NCBI RefSeq assembly: GCF_022399565.1
Contig: NZ_JAJTUT010000001.1
Span: 186,001-250,000, forward strand
Reading direction: 5' to 3'
From: Flavobacterium algicola
GTDB lineage: Bacteria; Bacteroidota; Bacteroidia; Flavobacteriales; Flavobacteriaceae
Length of the DNA: 64,000 nt
Shown here piece after piece: positions 7,997 to 15,785 of the stretch (positions are counted from its first letter, which is position 1; every line of letters starts with the position of its first letter). The notes beneath the pieces were generated by a model. The model was not told the DNA's origin, searched no databases, and saw only the letters and a program-made list of their open reading frames with translations. A program made the translations under genes and the position numbers.

Positions 7997-8761
7997 TTAT
8001 AAAGTGATTTCTAAATTATCGTAAGCCAGAAAAACATTTTCTGGTAATTTTTTTTGTACTTCTTCATGAAAACCCATCAAATGACTGATGTGTGTTAGGT
8101 AAGCTTTCTCAGGTTTAACCAATGCGATAAAATCTAAGGCATCTTGCAAACTAAAATGAGAGAAGTGATATTCTTCACGCAGCGCATTTACAACCAATAC
8201 TTTTAAATCCTGCAGTTTTGCAATTTCTTTTTTTTCAATAGTTTTTATATCAGTCAAATAAGCAAAATCATCAATTCTATAACCAAAGACTTGAAGGTTT
8301 CCGTGCAAAGCATCAATAGGAATGATTTTTTTATCACCGATCATAAATGGAGCATCATTGTTCACTTCTATTGGCAGTACAGAAGGTGATCCTGGGTATT
8401 TATCTTCGGTTTTAAAAATGTAATCAAAACGCATTTTTATATTGTCGAGTACTCTTTTATGAGCATAGAATGGCATTTCACCCATTTTGAAATTGAAAGG
8501 GCGAATATCGTCTATACCCGCAGTATGATCTGAGTGCTCGTGTGTAAATAATATAGCATCGACTTTTTTGCAATTGGCTCTCAACATTTGCTGTCTAAAA
8601 TCGGGTCCACAATCGATTACAAATGAGTTATCATCCCATCGAATCCAGATGGACACACGTAGCCTTTTATCTTTACTATCTGAGCTCAAGCAGACCGGAT
8701 GATCACTACCAATAATGGGAATTCCTTGAGAGGTGCCGGTACCTAAAAAATTTACTATCAA
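7997..8761 (-). CDS. MBL-fold metallo-hydrolase (PhnP/RNase Z-like)
   Basis: This 254-residue cytoplasmic protein has the metallo-beta-lactamase metal motif HxHxDH as THEHSDH (His74, His76, Asp78, His79). It is preceded by FLGTGTSQGIP at the N-terminus and DCGPDFR at 50-56. Later metal ligands are likely in YLTDI, LHG and the C-terminal LTHISH segment. The N-terminal GTGTSQGIP and overall size place it with PhnP-type phosphodiesterases and RNase Z relatives. The substrate is unknown. It is the first gene of a two-gene unit, and a -7 like element (CAAAAATA at 8780-8787 on the plus strand) lies upstream. Confidence 0.88.
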   Translation of the reverse strand: MIVNFLGTGTSQGIPIIGSDHPVCLSSDSKDKRLRVSIWIRWDDNSFVIDCGPDFRQQMLRANCKKVDAILFTHEHSDHTAGIDDIRPFNFKMGEMPFYAHKRVLDNIKMRFDYIFKTEDKYPGSPSVLPIEVNNDAPFMIGDKKIIPIDALHGNLQVFGYRIDDFAYLTDIKTIEKKEIAKLQDLKVLVVNALREEYHFSHFSLQDALDFIALVKPEKAYLTHISHLMGFHEEVQKKLPENVFLAYDNLEITL

Positions 8762-8821
8762 ATCTCTTTCATTTTTTTACAAAAATAACATTAAATCCCT
8801 TTCATTAGTTATCAATTTCAT

Positions 8822-8829
8822 TAACTTTG
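8822..8829 (+). promoter_or_regulatory. -7 promoter element
   Basis: TAACTTTG matches the Bacteroidetes -7 consensus TAnnTTTG exactly and lies 30 nt before the ATG at 8860. A candidate minus-strand -7 box (8780-8787) lies about 35 bp away, so this 98-bp gap is a divergent promoter region. The -33 element is weak. Confidence 0.6.
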
Positions 8830-8859
8830 TGACATATAAGCCAATTTTACATAAAAAAA

Positions 8860-10320
8860 ATGGGTACTGAGATAAAATTAAAGGGTGACAAAGTCATCGA
8901 GCAAATACCTTCTATCAAGGACAAGGCGCTTCGCATCAATTTAAACGAAAATATTTACGGAACTTTTGCCGAAATCGGCGCTGGTCAAGAGACAGTTAGG
9001 CACTTCTTTAGAGCAGGTGGTTCATCTGGAACAATTGCAAAAGCAATGTCGGCTTACGACAAAGACTTTAGTGATGCTGTTTACGGTGATGAAGCTGATG
9101 GACGTTACGTAACCGAAAGTCGTCTTAAAAAAATGCTTTCGCATGAAGTTGGTTTGATTGAACACAGATTAAATCGAGAAAAACATCCTAACAAAATGTT
9201 CTTTAGTTATGCAAATACTGTCGCTACGATTGATTTTGCAAAACAATTTAAAGGTCACGGTTGGGTAGGAATTAGTTATCAGATTGAACCTGATGAGGAT
9301 TATAACGAAATTATACTTCACATTCGTTTTAAAGAAACTGATGTTCGTTTGCAGCAAGAAACCCTTGGAATTCTAGGTGTAAATTTAATCTATGGTGCTT
9401 ACTACAAATACAACGACCCAAAAAAGTTATTACGCTACCTATATGATCATCTAGACAAGGATCAATTGGAAATAGATACTATCAATTTTTCTGGACCTCG
9501 CTTTGCAGATGTCGACAATAGATTGATCAGCTTACAATTGGTAAAAAACGGAATGACAGATGCGGTAATGTTTAATCCACATGGGAAAAATATTTTGCCT
9601 GCTGCAATCTTATACAAGAAAAATATTCTTGCTCTAAGAGGTAGCTTTAGACCTGTAACCAAGGTTAATATGGATATGTACAAGAAATCCTTGAACATGT
9701 TCCTGCAAGAAAATAAAGTAGACGAAAAAAACACGCTGGTAATTTTTGAAATTACACTATCTAACCTGCGTTCTGATGGTGAAATTGATGAACGCGATTT
9801 TATGGACCGAGCGGAATTGCTTTGCGCTTTGGGACAAACAGTAATGATTTCGAATTTTCAAGAATACTATAAAGTGGTTGAGTACTTCTCTAATTATACC
9901 AAGGCTCGAATGGGACTTGCTATGGGAGTAAATAATCTAGTTGATATTTTTGATGAGAAATATTACCGTCATTTAAGTGGTGGCATTTTGGAAGCTTTTG
10001 GAAAATTATTTTTCCGTGATATGAAAGTTTTTCTATACCCAATGCTTGATGAAAATGGTGAGATCGGAACTTCACAAAATTTAAAAGTACATCCAAGAAT
10101 GAAAGAGCTGTACAAGTTCTTTAAATTTAATGGTAAGGTTATTGATATTGAAGACTATGATCCAGATAACTTAACTGTTTTCTCGAGAGAAGCTCTTAAA
10201 ATGATTCAAAATGGAACACCAGGATGGGAACGTATGTTGCCAGACGGTATTCCTGAAATCATTAAACAAGGACAATTATTTGGATATGAATCTACCCCAT
10301 TCATTGAAGAGAAAAATTAG
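8860..10320 (+). CDS. Conserved cytosolic protein of unknown function (486 aa)
   Basis: This 486-residue protein has no signal peptide or membrane segment. It begins MGTEIKLKGDKVIEQIPSIK and contains conserved-looking blocks IGAGQETVRHFFRAGGSSGT (about 37-56), NFSGPRFADVDNRL and MVFNPHGKNILPAAILY. I recognise it as a protein kept across many Bacteroidetes, but I know of no established reaction. It is sometimes given unrelated automatic names, and nothing here supports a TonB receptor or adenylyltransferase role. The IGAGQ block is suggestive of a nucleotide-binding loop, but that is only an impression. It is transcribed alone from a consensus promoter and followed by a hairpin. Confidence 0.8.
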   Translation: MGTEIKLKGDKVIEQIPSIKDKALRINLNENIYGTFAEIGAGQETVRHFFRAGGSSGTIAKAMSAYDKDFSDAVYGDEADGRYVTESRLKKMLSHEVGLIEHRLNREKHPNKMFFSYANTVATIDFAKQFKGHGWVGISYQIEPDEDYNEIILHIRFKETDVRLQQETLGILGVNLIYGAYYKYNDPKKLLRYLYDHLDKDQLEIDTINFSGPRFADVDNRLISLQLVKNGMTDAVMFNPHGKNILPAAILYKKNILALRGSFRPVTKVNMDMYKKSLNMFLQENKVDEKNTLVIFEITLSNLRSDGEIDERDFMDRAELLCALGQTVMISNFQEYYKVVEYFSNYTKARMGLAMGVNNLVDIFDEKYYRHLSGGILEAFGKLFFRDMKVFLYPMLDENGEIGTSQNLKVHPRMKELYKFFKFNGKVIDIEDYDPDNLTVFSREALKMIQNGTPGWERMLPDGIPEIIKQGQLFGYESTPFIEEKN

Positions 10321-10332
10321 TTGATTACCAAA

Positions 10333-10365
10333 TAAAAGCAAGCGTATTTATTACTCTTGCTTTTA
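10333..10365 (+). terminator. Terminator hairpin
   Basis: TAAAAGCAAG pairs with CTTGCTTTTA (10 bp, 13-nt loop) directly after the stop at 10320. The 3' U-run is short (TTTTA), so termination strength is uncertain. Confidence 0.6.
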
Positions 10366-10392
10366 CATTATTATAATTTTTGGATATTAATA

Positions 10393-11334
10393 GTGTCCAT
10401 AGCCCAAAAAAAAAGTATTCTGAAAACCTACAGCCTACACCGACTTTATTTACTAACGTTATTCTTTGTATTGACCTCCTTTTGTTCATTAGCAAAAAGT
10501 GTATCATCACCCCCGATTGATAGCACTGCTATAAAAGAACGATTGGAACTACAGTTGATGGCGGAATTTACCAACAATCCAATCGTAACTTCTTATGAGA
10601 CTAAACGTGATACTGTGCTATCAAAAAAGGTTATCTATGAAGAAAAAATAAATTCCATTGTAACTTATAAGATATATCACGACGGAACAATTAATAAAAT
10701 CATTCCTTCACTAATTGCAAAGCAATTCGAAAATAAGTACCGTTACATCTACGTGGATTCAAAAGGATATAAACACAATTTAGGTGATTTTACTATCCAC
10801 AGAACTCAAGTCTATCGAGGCGAACCGGGAGAAATGATCAACCTTATTGACTTAGAAGAAGTGCCTAAATCCTACAAAAAAGGGACTCACCAATATCATT
10901 TTATTATGGATTCTCCACGCTCTTTTGTAAACGAGCAAACATTGGCTAGCTTCTTTGGAGCAATGTTGGAAGTAAATTACCTTGATATTGGATGTAATGG
11001 TTTCAGTCACGAAGATGGGTCGTCTCGACCTAGTAGAAGTCATATTAACGGTATTAATGGTGATTTTAAATACCTTCGAACTGATAAATCAATCGAATGC
11101 GGATCAGGCACAAGCCTAAACCTTATCAAGGAACCACAAGCTTTGGATTTTGACAGACAAAACAAATGGAATGATGCTTTGTACAAGTTTGGTTGGAAAG
11201 GAATGCTGGGCTGGACAGTTACGATTGACAATGAAACGAAGTATCTGAATAACATCACTCACAAAACGAGTAATCACTACCACCACTTGCACGTTCAAGA
11301 ATACGAACCTGAAATAAACGAAATCCAACAATGA
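10393..11334 (+). CDS. Exported putative LAS-type (M15/M74-like) peptidase
   Basis: The frame is open from a TTG at 10357, but that codon lies inside the preceding terminator. The GTG at 10393 gives a good signal peptide (MSIAQKKSILKTYSLHRLYL, then a hydrophobic core ending near SLAKS), so I chose it. The C-terminal third contains SRSHINGINGDF, which fits the HX6D zinc-ligand pattern of LAS peptidases, and HYHHLHVQ, which fits the final HxH. A tryptophan-rich segment (KFGWKGMLGW) lies between them. This suggests a murein endopeptidase or carboxypeptidase in the periplasm. The rest of the sequence is unfamiliar, so the call is moderate. The stop overlaps the next start (ATGA). Confidence 0.6.
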   Translation: MSIAQKKSILKTYSLHRLYLLTLFFVLTSFCSLAKSVSSPPIDSTAIKERLELQLMAEFTNNPIVTSYETKRDTVLSKKVIYEEKINSIVTYKIYHDGTINKIIPSLIAKQFENKYRYIYVDSKGYKHNLGDFTIHRTQVYRGEPGEMINLIDLEEVPKSYKKGTHQYHFIMDSPRSFVNEQTLASFFGAMLEVNYLDIGCNGFSHEDGSSRPSRSHINGINGDFKYLRTDKSIECGSGTSLNLIKEPQALDFDRQNKWNDALYKFGWKGMLGWTVTIDNETKYLNNITHKTSNHYHHLHVQEYEPEINEIQQ

Positions 11335-11948
11335 AAAAAATTATCTTTTTTATCCTGACTCTAGTGTTTTTTTCTTGTAAAAAAGAAACTGCAGAGTCAA
11401 CACCATCTGAAATAGCGACTACTAAGTCTGATAGTATTGTATATGCAACTAGTGATTTTGAACCGCATTTAAAATTTGATTCTGAATTAGTCGAATATGA
11501 TCTTACTGGTCTTAAAGACCCGAAGAATTTTACAGCGCAAGAACTTGCTTTTAAAGTCAAAGAAAACGATTATAACTTTAACAAGTCAGCCGATTTTAAA
11601 TATTACACAACTGATACATTCGATTTAAATGATGTAAAATATGAAATTATTGCCTACTCTACTTATGGTGAGAATGATGCAAAAGTAGCAAATCTACAGT
11701 TGAATAGTTATGTGTCAAACAAGCAAGTTGATGCTGTCTTACTAGATTGCAGGTTTACATTTGAAATAGAATATTATCGCCACTTTGAAATTAAGAAAGA
11801 TGGAAGCATTATCATTAAAAAGTTTGCAATCGACGGTTTGCGATATAATGAAGCAGGAGACATTATTGGTAAGAAAGCAGTGAAAGATACTGTTACCGAT
11901 ATTGCCAAATATAAAATTAATACCAAAGGTCAATTTATAAAGTATTAA
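11331..11948 (+). CDS. Hypothetical lipoprotein coupled to the putative peptidase
   Basis: This 205-residue protein has a lipoprotein signal with MKKIIFFILTLVFFSC, lipid Cys16. The mature part is acidic and rich in Asp, Lys and Tyr, with no family that I recognise. The start codon overlaps the upstream stop in an ATGA arrangement (11331-11334), implying translational coupling with the putative LAS-type peptidase. The pair might act together at the cell envelope, for example as an enzyme and its anchored partner or inhibitor, but no sequence motif proves this. Confidence 0.75.
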   Translation: MKKIIFFILTLVFFSCKKETAESTPSEIATTKSDSIVYATSDFEPHLKFDSELVEYDLTGLKDPKNFTAQELAFKVKENDYNFNKSADFKYYTTDTFDLNDVKYEIIAYSTYGENDAKVANLQLNSYVSNKQVDAVLLDCRFTFEIEYYRHFEIKKDGSIIIKKFAIDGLRYNEAGDIIGKKAVKDTVTDIAKYKINTKGQFIKY

Positions 11949-11967
11949 TTTTCATGACTTGAAAGCA

Positions 11968-12004
11968 TAAAAAAAGTTCTAAGATATTTTTAGAACTTTT
12001 TTTA
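11968..12004. terminator. Bidirectional terminator
   Basis: AAAAAAAGTTCTAA pairs with TTAGAACTTTTTTT with a 6-nt loop. It lies between a plus-strand gene ending at 11948 and a minus-strand gene ending at 12023, with A and T runs on both sides, so it can serve both. Confidence 0.9.
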
Positions 12005-12022
12005 TGGAATATAACGAAACTC

Positions 12023-12475
12023 TTATTTTAAAATTTGAGCCGCATGTTCTTTTGTTTTCACTTTTTCGATAACCTCCTCTATAATTCCGTTTTCATCAAT
12101 TATAAATGTCGTTCTATGTATTCCGTCATATTCTTTTCCCATAAATTTTTTGGGTCCCCATACTCCAAAGGCTTCGATAACTTTTTTATCTTCATCAGCT
12201 AATAACGGAAAAGGAAGTTCGAATTTTTCTTTAAACTTGGTTTGCTTGGCGGCAGAATCGGCGCTTACTCCTATTAAAGCATAATTCTCTGCCTCGAATC
12301 GTGCAAAATTATCTCTTAAATCGCAAGCTTCTGCTGTACAACCCGGTGTACTCGCTTTAGGATAAAAGAATACCACCAATTTTTTTCCAGCATAATCTGC
12401 TAACGTATGCGCAGTACCATCTTGATCAATTCCAGAAAAATCTGGAGCTTTATCACCTTGTTTTAATGTTGTCAT
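12023..12475 (-). CDS. bcp: Thioredoxin-dependent thiol peroxidase Bcp (AhpC/TSA family)
   Basis: This 150-residue peroxiredoxin is the usual length for Bcp/PrxQ. The active-site region is FFYPKASTPGCTAEACDLRD, with peroxidatic Cys46 and a resolving Cys51 five residues on, as in the helix-type PrxQ class. It reduces hydroperoxides in the cytoplasm using thioredoxin. The C-terminal portion contains VWGPKKFMGKEYDGIHRTTF, the conserved segment ahead of the last strand. It is a single gene with its own terminator. Confidence 0.95.
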   Translation of the reverse strand: MTTLKQGDKAPDFSGIDQDGTAHTLADYAGKKLVVFFYPKASTPGCTAEACDLRDNFARFEAENYALIGVSADSAAKQTKFKEKFELPFPLLADEDKKVIEAFGVWGPKKFMGKEYDGIHRTTFIIDENGIIEEVIEKVKTKEHAAQILK

Positions 12476-12711
12476 TTTTATTTTTTTTAGTCTCTATTTA
12501 TGGAGTAGTTACGGCAATTTTTAAAAATTGAATATGGATTATTGCCAAAATCCTTTCTAATTATCTACTTCAAACAATAGTTTATAAATTCGAAATAAAT
12601 CAAATTACTATTGTTCTAATTATGCATTATTAATTAATGTTGCTTTTCGTTTATTGGAATTGACTTTCAATGTAAAAAGCGGTATTTTTACTTTTTTATA
12701 AAACTACAAAA

Positions 12712-13362
12712 ATGACCAAGCAAGAACGCGTTACATTTGTTATAAATACGTTAAAAGAATACTACCCTTCCATTCCAGTACCATTAGACCATAAAGATCC
12801 ATATACACTTTTGATAGCGGTATTGCTATCTGCACAATGTACTGATGTACGTGTCAATCAAATTACACCGCTACTTTTTGCCAAAGCAGACAATCCTTAT
12901 GATATGGTTAAATTGAGTGTTGAAGAGATTAAAGCTATTATACGCCCTTGTGGACTTTCGCCTATGAAGTCTAAGGGAATTTACGGATTGTCGCAAATTT
13001 TAATTGATAAACATGGTGGTGAAGTTCCGCAAAGTTTTGAGTATTTAGAGGAATTACCCGCTGTAGGTCACAAAACTGCAAGTGTGGTAATGTCGCAAGC
13101 ATTTGGCGTACCTGCATTTCCTGTAGACACACACATACATCGCTTAATGTATCGGTGGAATTTGACCAACGGAAAAAATGTACAACAAACAGAAAAAGAT
13201 GCTAAACGTATTTTTCCTGAAGAGACTTGGAATGATTTGCACTTACAGATGATTTGGTACGGGAGACAATTCTCACCAGCAAGAGGATGGGATTTGGAGA
13301 AAGATATTATTACCAAAACAATTGGTCGCAAAACAGTTTTAAATACTTATTATAAAAAATAA
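12712..13362 (+). CDS. nth: Endonuclease III-like DNA glycosylase lacking the Fe-S cluster
   Basis: This 216-residue HhH-GPD protein has AVLLSAQCTD at 36-45, the helix-hairpin-helix ELPAVGHKTA with catalytic Lys121, and FPVDTHIHRL with catalytic Asp139. It should remove oxidised pyrimidines and cut abasic sites. The C-terminus reads MIWYGRQFSPARGWDLEKD and contains none of the four cysteines that bind the [4Fe-4S] cluster in E. coli Nth. The HhH and catalytic residues are intact, so activity is expected. I think cluster loss is shared by related flavobacteria but could not check. It is a single gene followed by a terminator. Confidence 0.92.
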   Translation: MTKQERVTFVINTLKEYYPSIPVPLDHKDPYTLLIAVLLSAQCTDVRVNQITPLLFAKADNPYDMVKLSVEEIKAIIRPCGLSPMKSKGIYGLSQILIDKHGGEVPQSFEYLEELPAVGHKTASVVMSQAFGVPAFPVDTHIHRLMYRWNLTNGKNVQQTEKDAKRIFPEETWNDLHLQMIWYGRQFSPARGWDLEKDIITKTIGRKTVLNTYYKK

Positions 13363-13402
13363 AAACTTCACTTACTTGAGCGATCAAATAAGTGAAGTTT
13401 TA
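13362..13402 (+). terminator. Rho-independent terminator
   Basis: AAAACTTCACTTA pairs with TAAGTGAAGTTTT around a 14-nt loop, starting at the stop of the glycosylase gene. It is followed by TTTT and an A-run, and may also help end minus-strand transcripts arriving from the sigma-factor unit. Confidence 0.85.
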
Positions 13403-13421
13403 AAAAAAAATAAAACAAATC

Positions 13422-13565
13422 TTAGTTAGAAATTATTTCAAAATTATTCTCATTCCCCTTCATAATTGTCAAAGCTTTTGAATAATTTAATAAAAAAGAG
13501 ATAATTTCTTTTTTTGGTTTCATGCCCTTTGGAGCATGATTTTTCTTAGAGTAAATTTTTGCCAT
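13422..13565 (-). CDS. Small conserved protein (47 aa) downstream of the ECF sigma factor
   Basis: The minus-strand frame gives 47 residues, starting MAKIYSKKNHAPKGMKPKK and ending FEIISN, with start codon at 13565-13563 and stop at 13424-13422. The N-terminal half is strongly basic (Lys-rich) and is followed by a hydrophobic helix (EIISFLLNYSKAL). I recognise the MAxxYSKKN...KPKKExIxFLLxYSKAL pattern as a small protein recurrent in Flavobacterium. It has no known function. It lies 51 bp downstream of the sigma-factor gene on the same strand and is probably co-transcribed. Confidence 0.8.
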   Translation of the reverse strand: MAKIYSKKNHAPKGMKPKKEIISFLLNYSKALTIMKGNENNFEIISN

Positions 13566-13616
13566 AACGTTATATAATATCTTTATACTACAACGAGGCA
13601 TTTTATTTAATATTGT

Positions 13617-14204
13617 TTAATTGGTCAAAACAATTTGATGTTTTTCAATTACTTTTCTCAAATTTAAAAGTGCATATCTCATTCTCCCCAGAGATGTATT
13701 GATACTTACACCTGTAACTTCGGCAATTTCTTTAAAACTCATATCTTGATACATGCGCATCAGCAATACTTCTTTTTGATCTTGAGGTAACTCTTCTAAA
13801 AGTCGACGAACATCATCTTCAACTTGCTCACTTATGATTTGTGACTCTATATTTGGAGAATCATCAGACATGATTGAAAAGATAGAAAAGCTTTCTGTTT
13901 CACGAAACATTGGCATTTTTTTATTTCTTCTAAAATGATCAATAATCAAATTATGAGCGATACGCATAACCCACGGAAGGAATTTTCCCTCCTCGTTATA
14001 TGAATCATTTTTCAATGTCTTGATTACTTTAATAAAAGTATCTTGAAAAATGTCATTGGATATATCTGCGTCTGCAATCTTGGAGTATATAAATCCGTAT
14101 ATTCTTGATTGGTGTCTTTTGATTAATATTTCCAAGGCTTTTTCGTTCCCTGTTACATAATCTTTAACCAATAAAGCATCTGTTTGTTCTATAATAGTAG
14201 CCAT
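13617..14204 (-). CDS. ECF-type RNA polymerase sigma factor
   Basis: This is a 195-residue sigma-70 family protein. Region 2 spans about residues 25-95 (ALEILIKRHQSRIYGFIYSK, then DIFQDTFIKVIK and FLPWVMRIAHNLIIDHFRR), and region 4 spans about 135-190 (LPQDQKEVLLMRMYQDMSFK with the HTH IAEVTGVSINTSLGRMRYAL). It binds core polymerase and directs a specific promoter set. No anti-sigma factor gene is adjacent; the only neighbour in the unit is the 47-residue protein. Without a FecR-like anti-sigma factor or SusC partner it may be a constitutive or general flavobacterial ECF factor. Confidence 0.93.
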   Translation of the reverse strand: MATIIEQTDALLVKDYVTGNEKALEILIKRHQSRIYGFIYSKIADADISNDIFQDTFIKVIKTLKNDSYNEEGKFLPWVMRIAHNLIIDHFRRNKKMPMFRETESFSIFSIMSDDSPNIESQIISEQVEDDVRRLLEELPQDQKEVLLMRMYQDMSFKEIAEVTGVSINTSLGRMRYALLNLRKVIEKHQIVLTN

Positions 14205-14832
14205 ATATAATACTTCTTAGTGTCTTGAAATTCTGAGTAATTTTCTAAAAAAGTATTTTTGTAGTATAGGCTAGTGCTTTTATTATGTTAAATATTGCAA
14301 CAAATTTAACAATTATTAATTATAAAAAACAAATTATTGCAATTAAATATTTTTCTTTAAATGTATTAGGCTGTCAAATTGAGATTAAAGATTTATAGTT
14401 TAACTCTAAACAGATTCAATATAATTTTTCAAAAGTAAATAAAATAAAGGCAAAAGGAGCACATTACATGGAAACTCTCCTCTTGCGATTATTAAATACC
14501 TCCTGTTCAAATGTTTAAATTTTATTGAATTTGATATATAGTGTAAGACGACATTAGTACGTCTATTCATTTATCTTCCTTTTCTACCTTCTTGATTCGA
14601 AAATATTTTCGATTTAAAAATGCTAGTTTCACTTTATCATCAATCGGTTTAGGGTAGCATTTGATCTAATTTAAACCCATCATATCCTCAATAAATTAGG
14701 TAAACTTGTTCTTTAATCTGTACATGATAGTACTGTTAGTTTTGTAAGACGAATAAATGAACTCTAGAATTTCAATAGGGCTAATTTTATTTTAATGTTT
14801 ACAATTTTATCGAATTGCTATTTAGTTAGACT
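14205..14832. other. 628-bp intergenic region without a supported gene
   Basis: This AT-rich stretch lies between the sigma-factor start and the end of the glucan locus. I see no long coding frame, tRNA or strong hairpin. A 16-codon reading frame at 14468-14518 follows an AAAGGAG sequence but has no other support. The right part should contain the end of the minus-strand glucan operon transcript. Confidence 0.5.
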
Positions 14833-15738
14833 CTACTTTACTGATTTGGATTTTTTTGATACTTTCGATTCCATCTTTTTAGTAGGACTATTATTTTGAT
14901 ATACTCTGATATAATCAATTTGCATTCTGCTTTCGCTAAAATCAGAAGGAATTTCACCTGCCACTCCTCCTAAAGCTATATTTAAAAGTATATATTGTTC
15001 ATCAACATACGGCCATGTCTCCGCATCTTTAATGGATGGGTTATAGGTATAGTATAGAACACCATCAAGCAAAAATGAAATAGCGTTTGGTGACCAGTTC
15101 ATGGAGTAAATATGATAATTACGATCAATATCTGAATTTGCAACTGCTCCTCCTACATTGATTGTCTCCCCATGAGATGAAGGTGTGTGTAAAGCACTTT
15201 GAATATAGTTAATAGGATGTGATCTAGTAATACCATGTTCCAAAATATCAATTTCGCCACAAGCTGGCCAATTTACTGTTCCTTCTGTCGAATCAAAGTA
15301 TCCTCCGTCTTCATTTACATTTTTACCCAACATCCAAATTGCAGGCCAAGTTCCAGCAGCAACTGGAATTTTTGCTTTTATATCTACACGTCCGTATTTA
15401 AATGCAAATTTAGAATTTAAACGAGCCGAAGTATACTCTTTTGTTACTCCTTGATTTGTGTAATTTTCTTTTTGTGCCACTAAATTTAGTACTCCTGCCT
15501 GGACATACGAATTACTTGAAAGATTGGTATAATGTTGTACTTCATTATTATACCAGCTTCCTCCTGCAGGTAATTGTATTTGATGAAACCAATTATTTAC
15601 ATTAAGTGCTCCATCAGTATTAAATTCGTCTGACCATACCAAATCTTTATAGACCACGTCTACTTGTGCAAGAGTGATCTGAGAAGTAAGGGCAAATAAA
15701 AATAGAGATTTATATAGTTTAATTTTCATGCTAATCAT
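14833..15738 (-). CDS. Secreted GH16 beta-glucanase (laminarinase-like)
   Basis: This 301-residue enzyme has a signal peptide; the better start is the second methionine at 15729 (MKIKLYKSLFLFALTSQITL), with cleavage near AQ25. The GH16 catalytic motif is GEIDILEHG, with nucleophile Glu162, Asp164 and acid/base Glu167. It is preceded by TWPAIWML, the conserved substrate-cleft segment. GH16 members with this motif cut internal beta-1,3 or mixed beta-glucans. It has no lipoprotein cysteine and ends in a lysine-rich tail (KKMESKVSKKSKS), so it may be periplasmic or secreted. It is the last gene of the glucan operon, 47 bp after GH3. Confidence 0.92.
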   Translation of the reverse strand: MISMKIKLYKSLFLFALTSQITLAQVDVVYKDLVWSDEFNTDGALNVNNWFHQIQLPAGGSWYNNEVQHYTNLSSNSYVQAGVLNLVAQKENYTNQGVTKEYTSARLNSKFAFKYGRVDIKAKIPVAAGTWPAIWMLGKNVNEDGGYFDSTEGTVNWPACGEIDILEHGITRSHPINYIQSALHTPSSHGETINVGGAVANSDIDRNYHIYSMNWSPNAISFLLDGVLYYTYNPSIKDAETWPYVDEQYILLNIALGGVAGEIPSDFSESRMQIDYIRVYQNNSPTKKMESKVSKKSKSVK

Positions 15739-15785
15739 TTATTTATTATTTTCTTTTGATGAAAATTTTTTCAACGGATTATAAG

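Noticed and set aside
8860..10320. TonB-receptor or adenylyltransferase label for the 486-residue protein
   Set aside because: There is no signal peptide, plug or barrel pattern, and no HxGH nucleotidyltransferase motif.
14468..14518. 16-codon frame with upstream AAAGGAG, possible leader peptide
   Set aside because: Bacteroidetes rarely depend on Shine-Dalgarno sites and no hairpin or downstream plus-strand gene follows.
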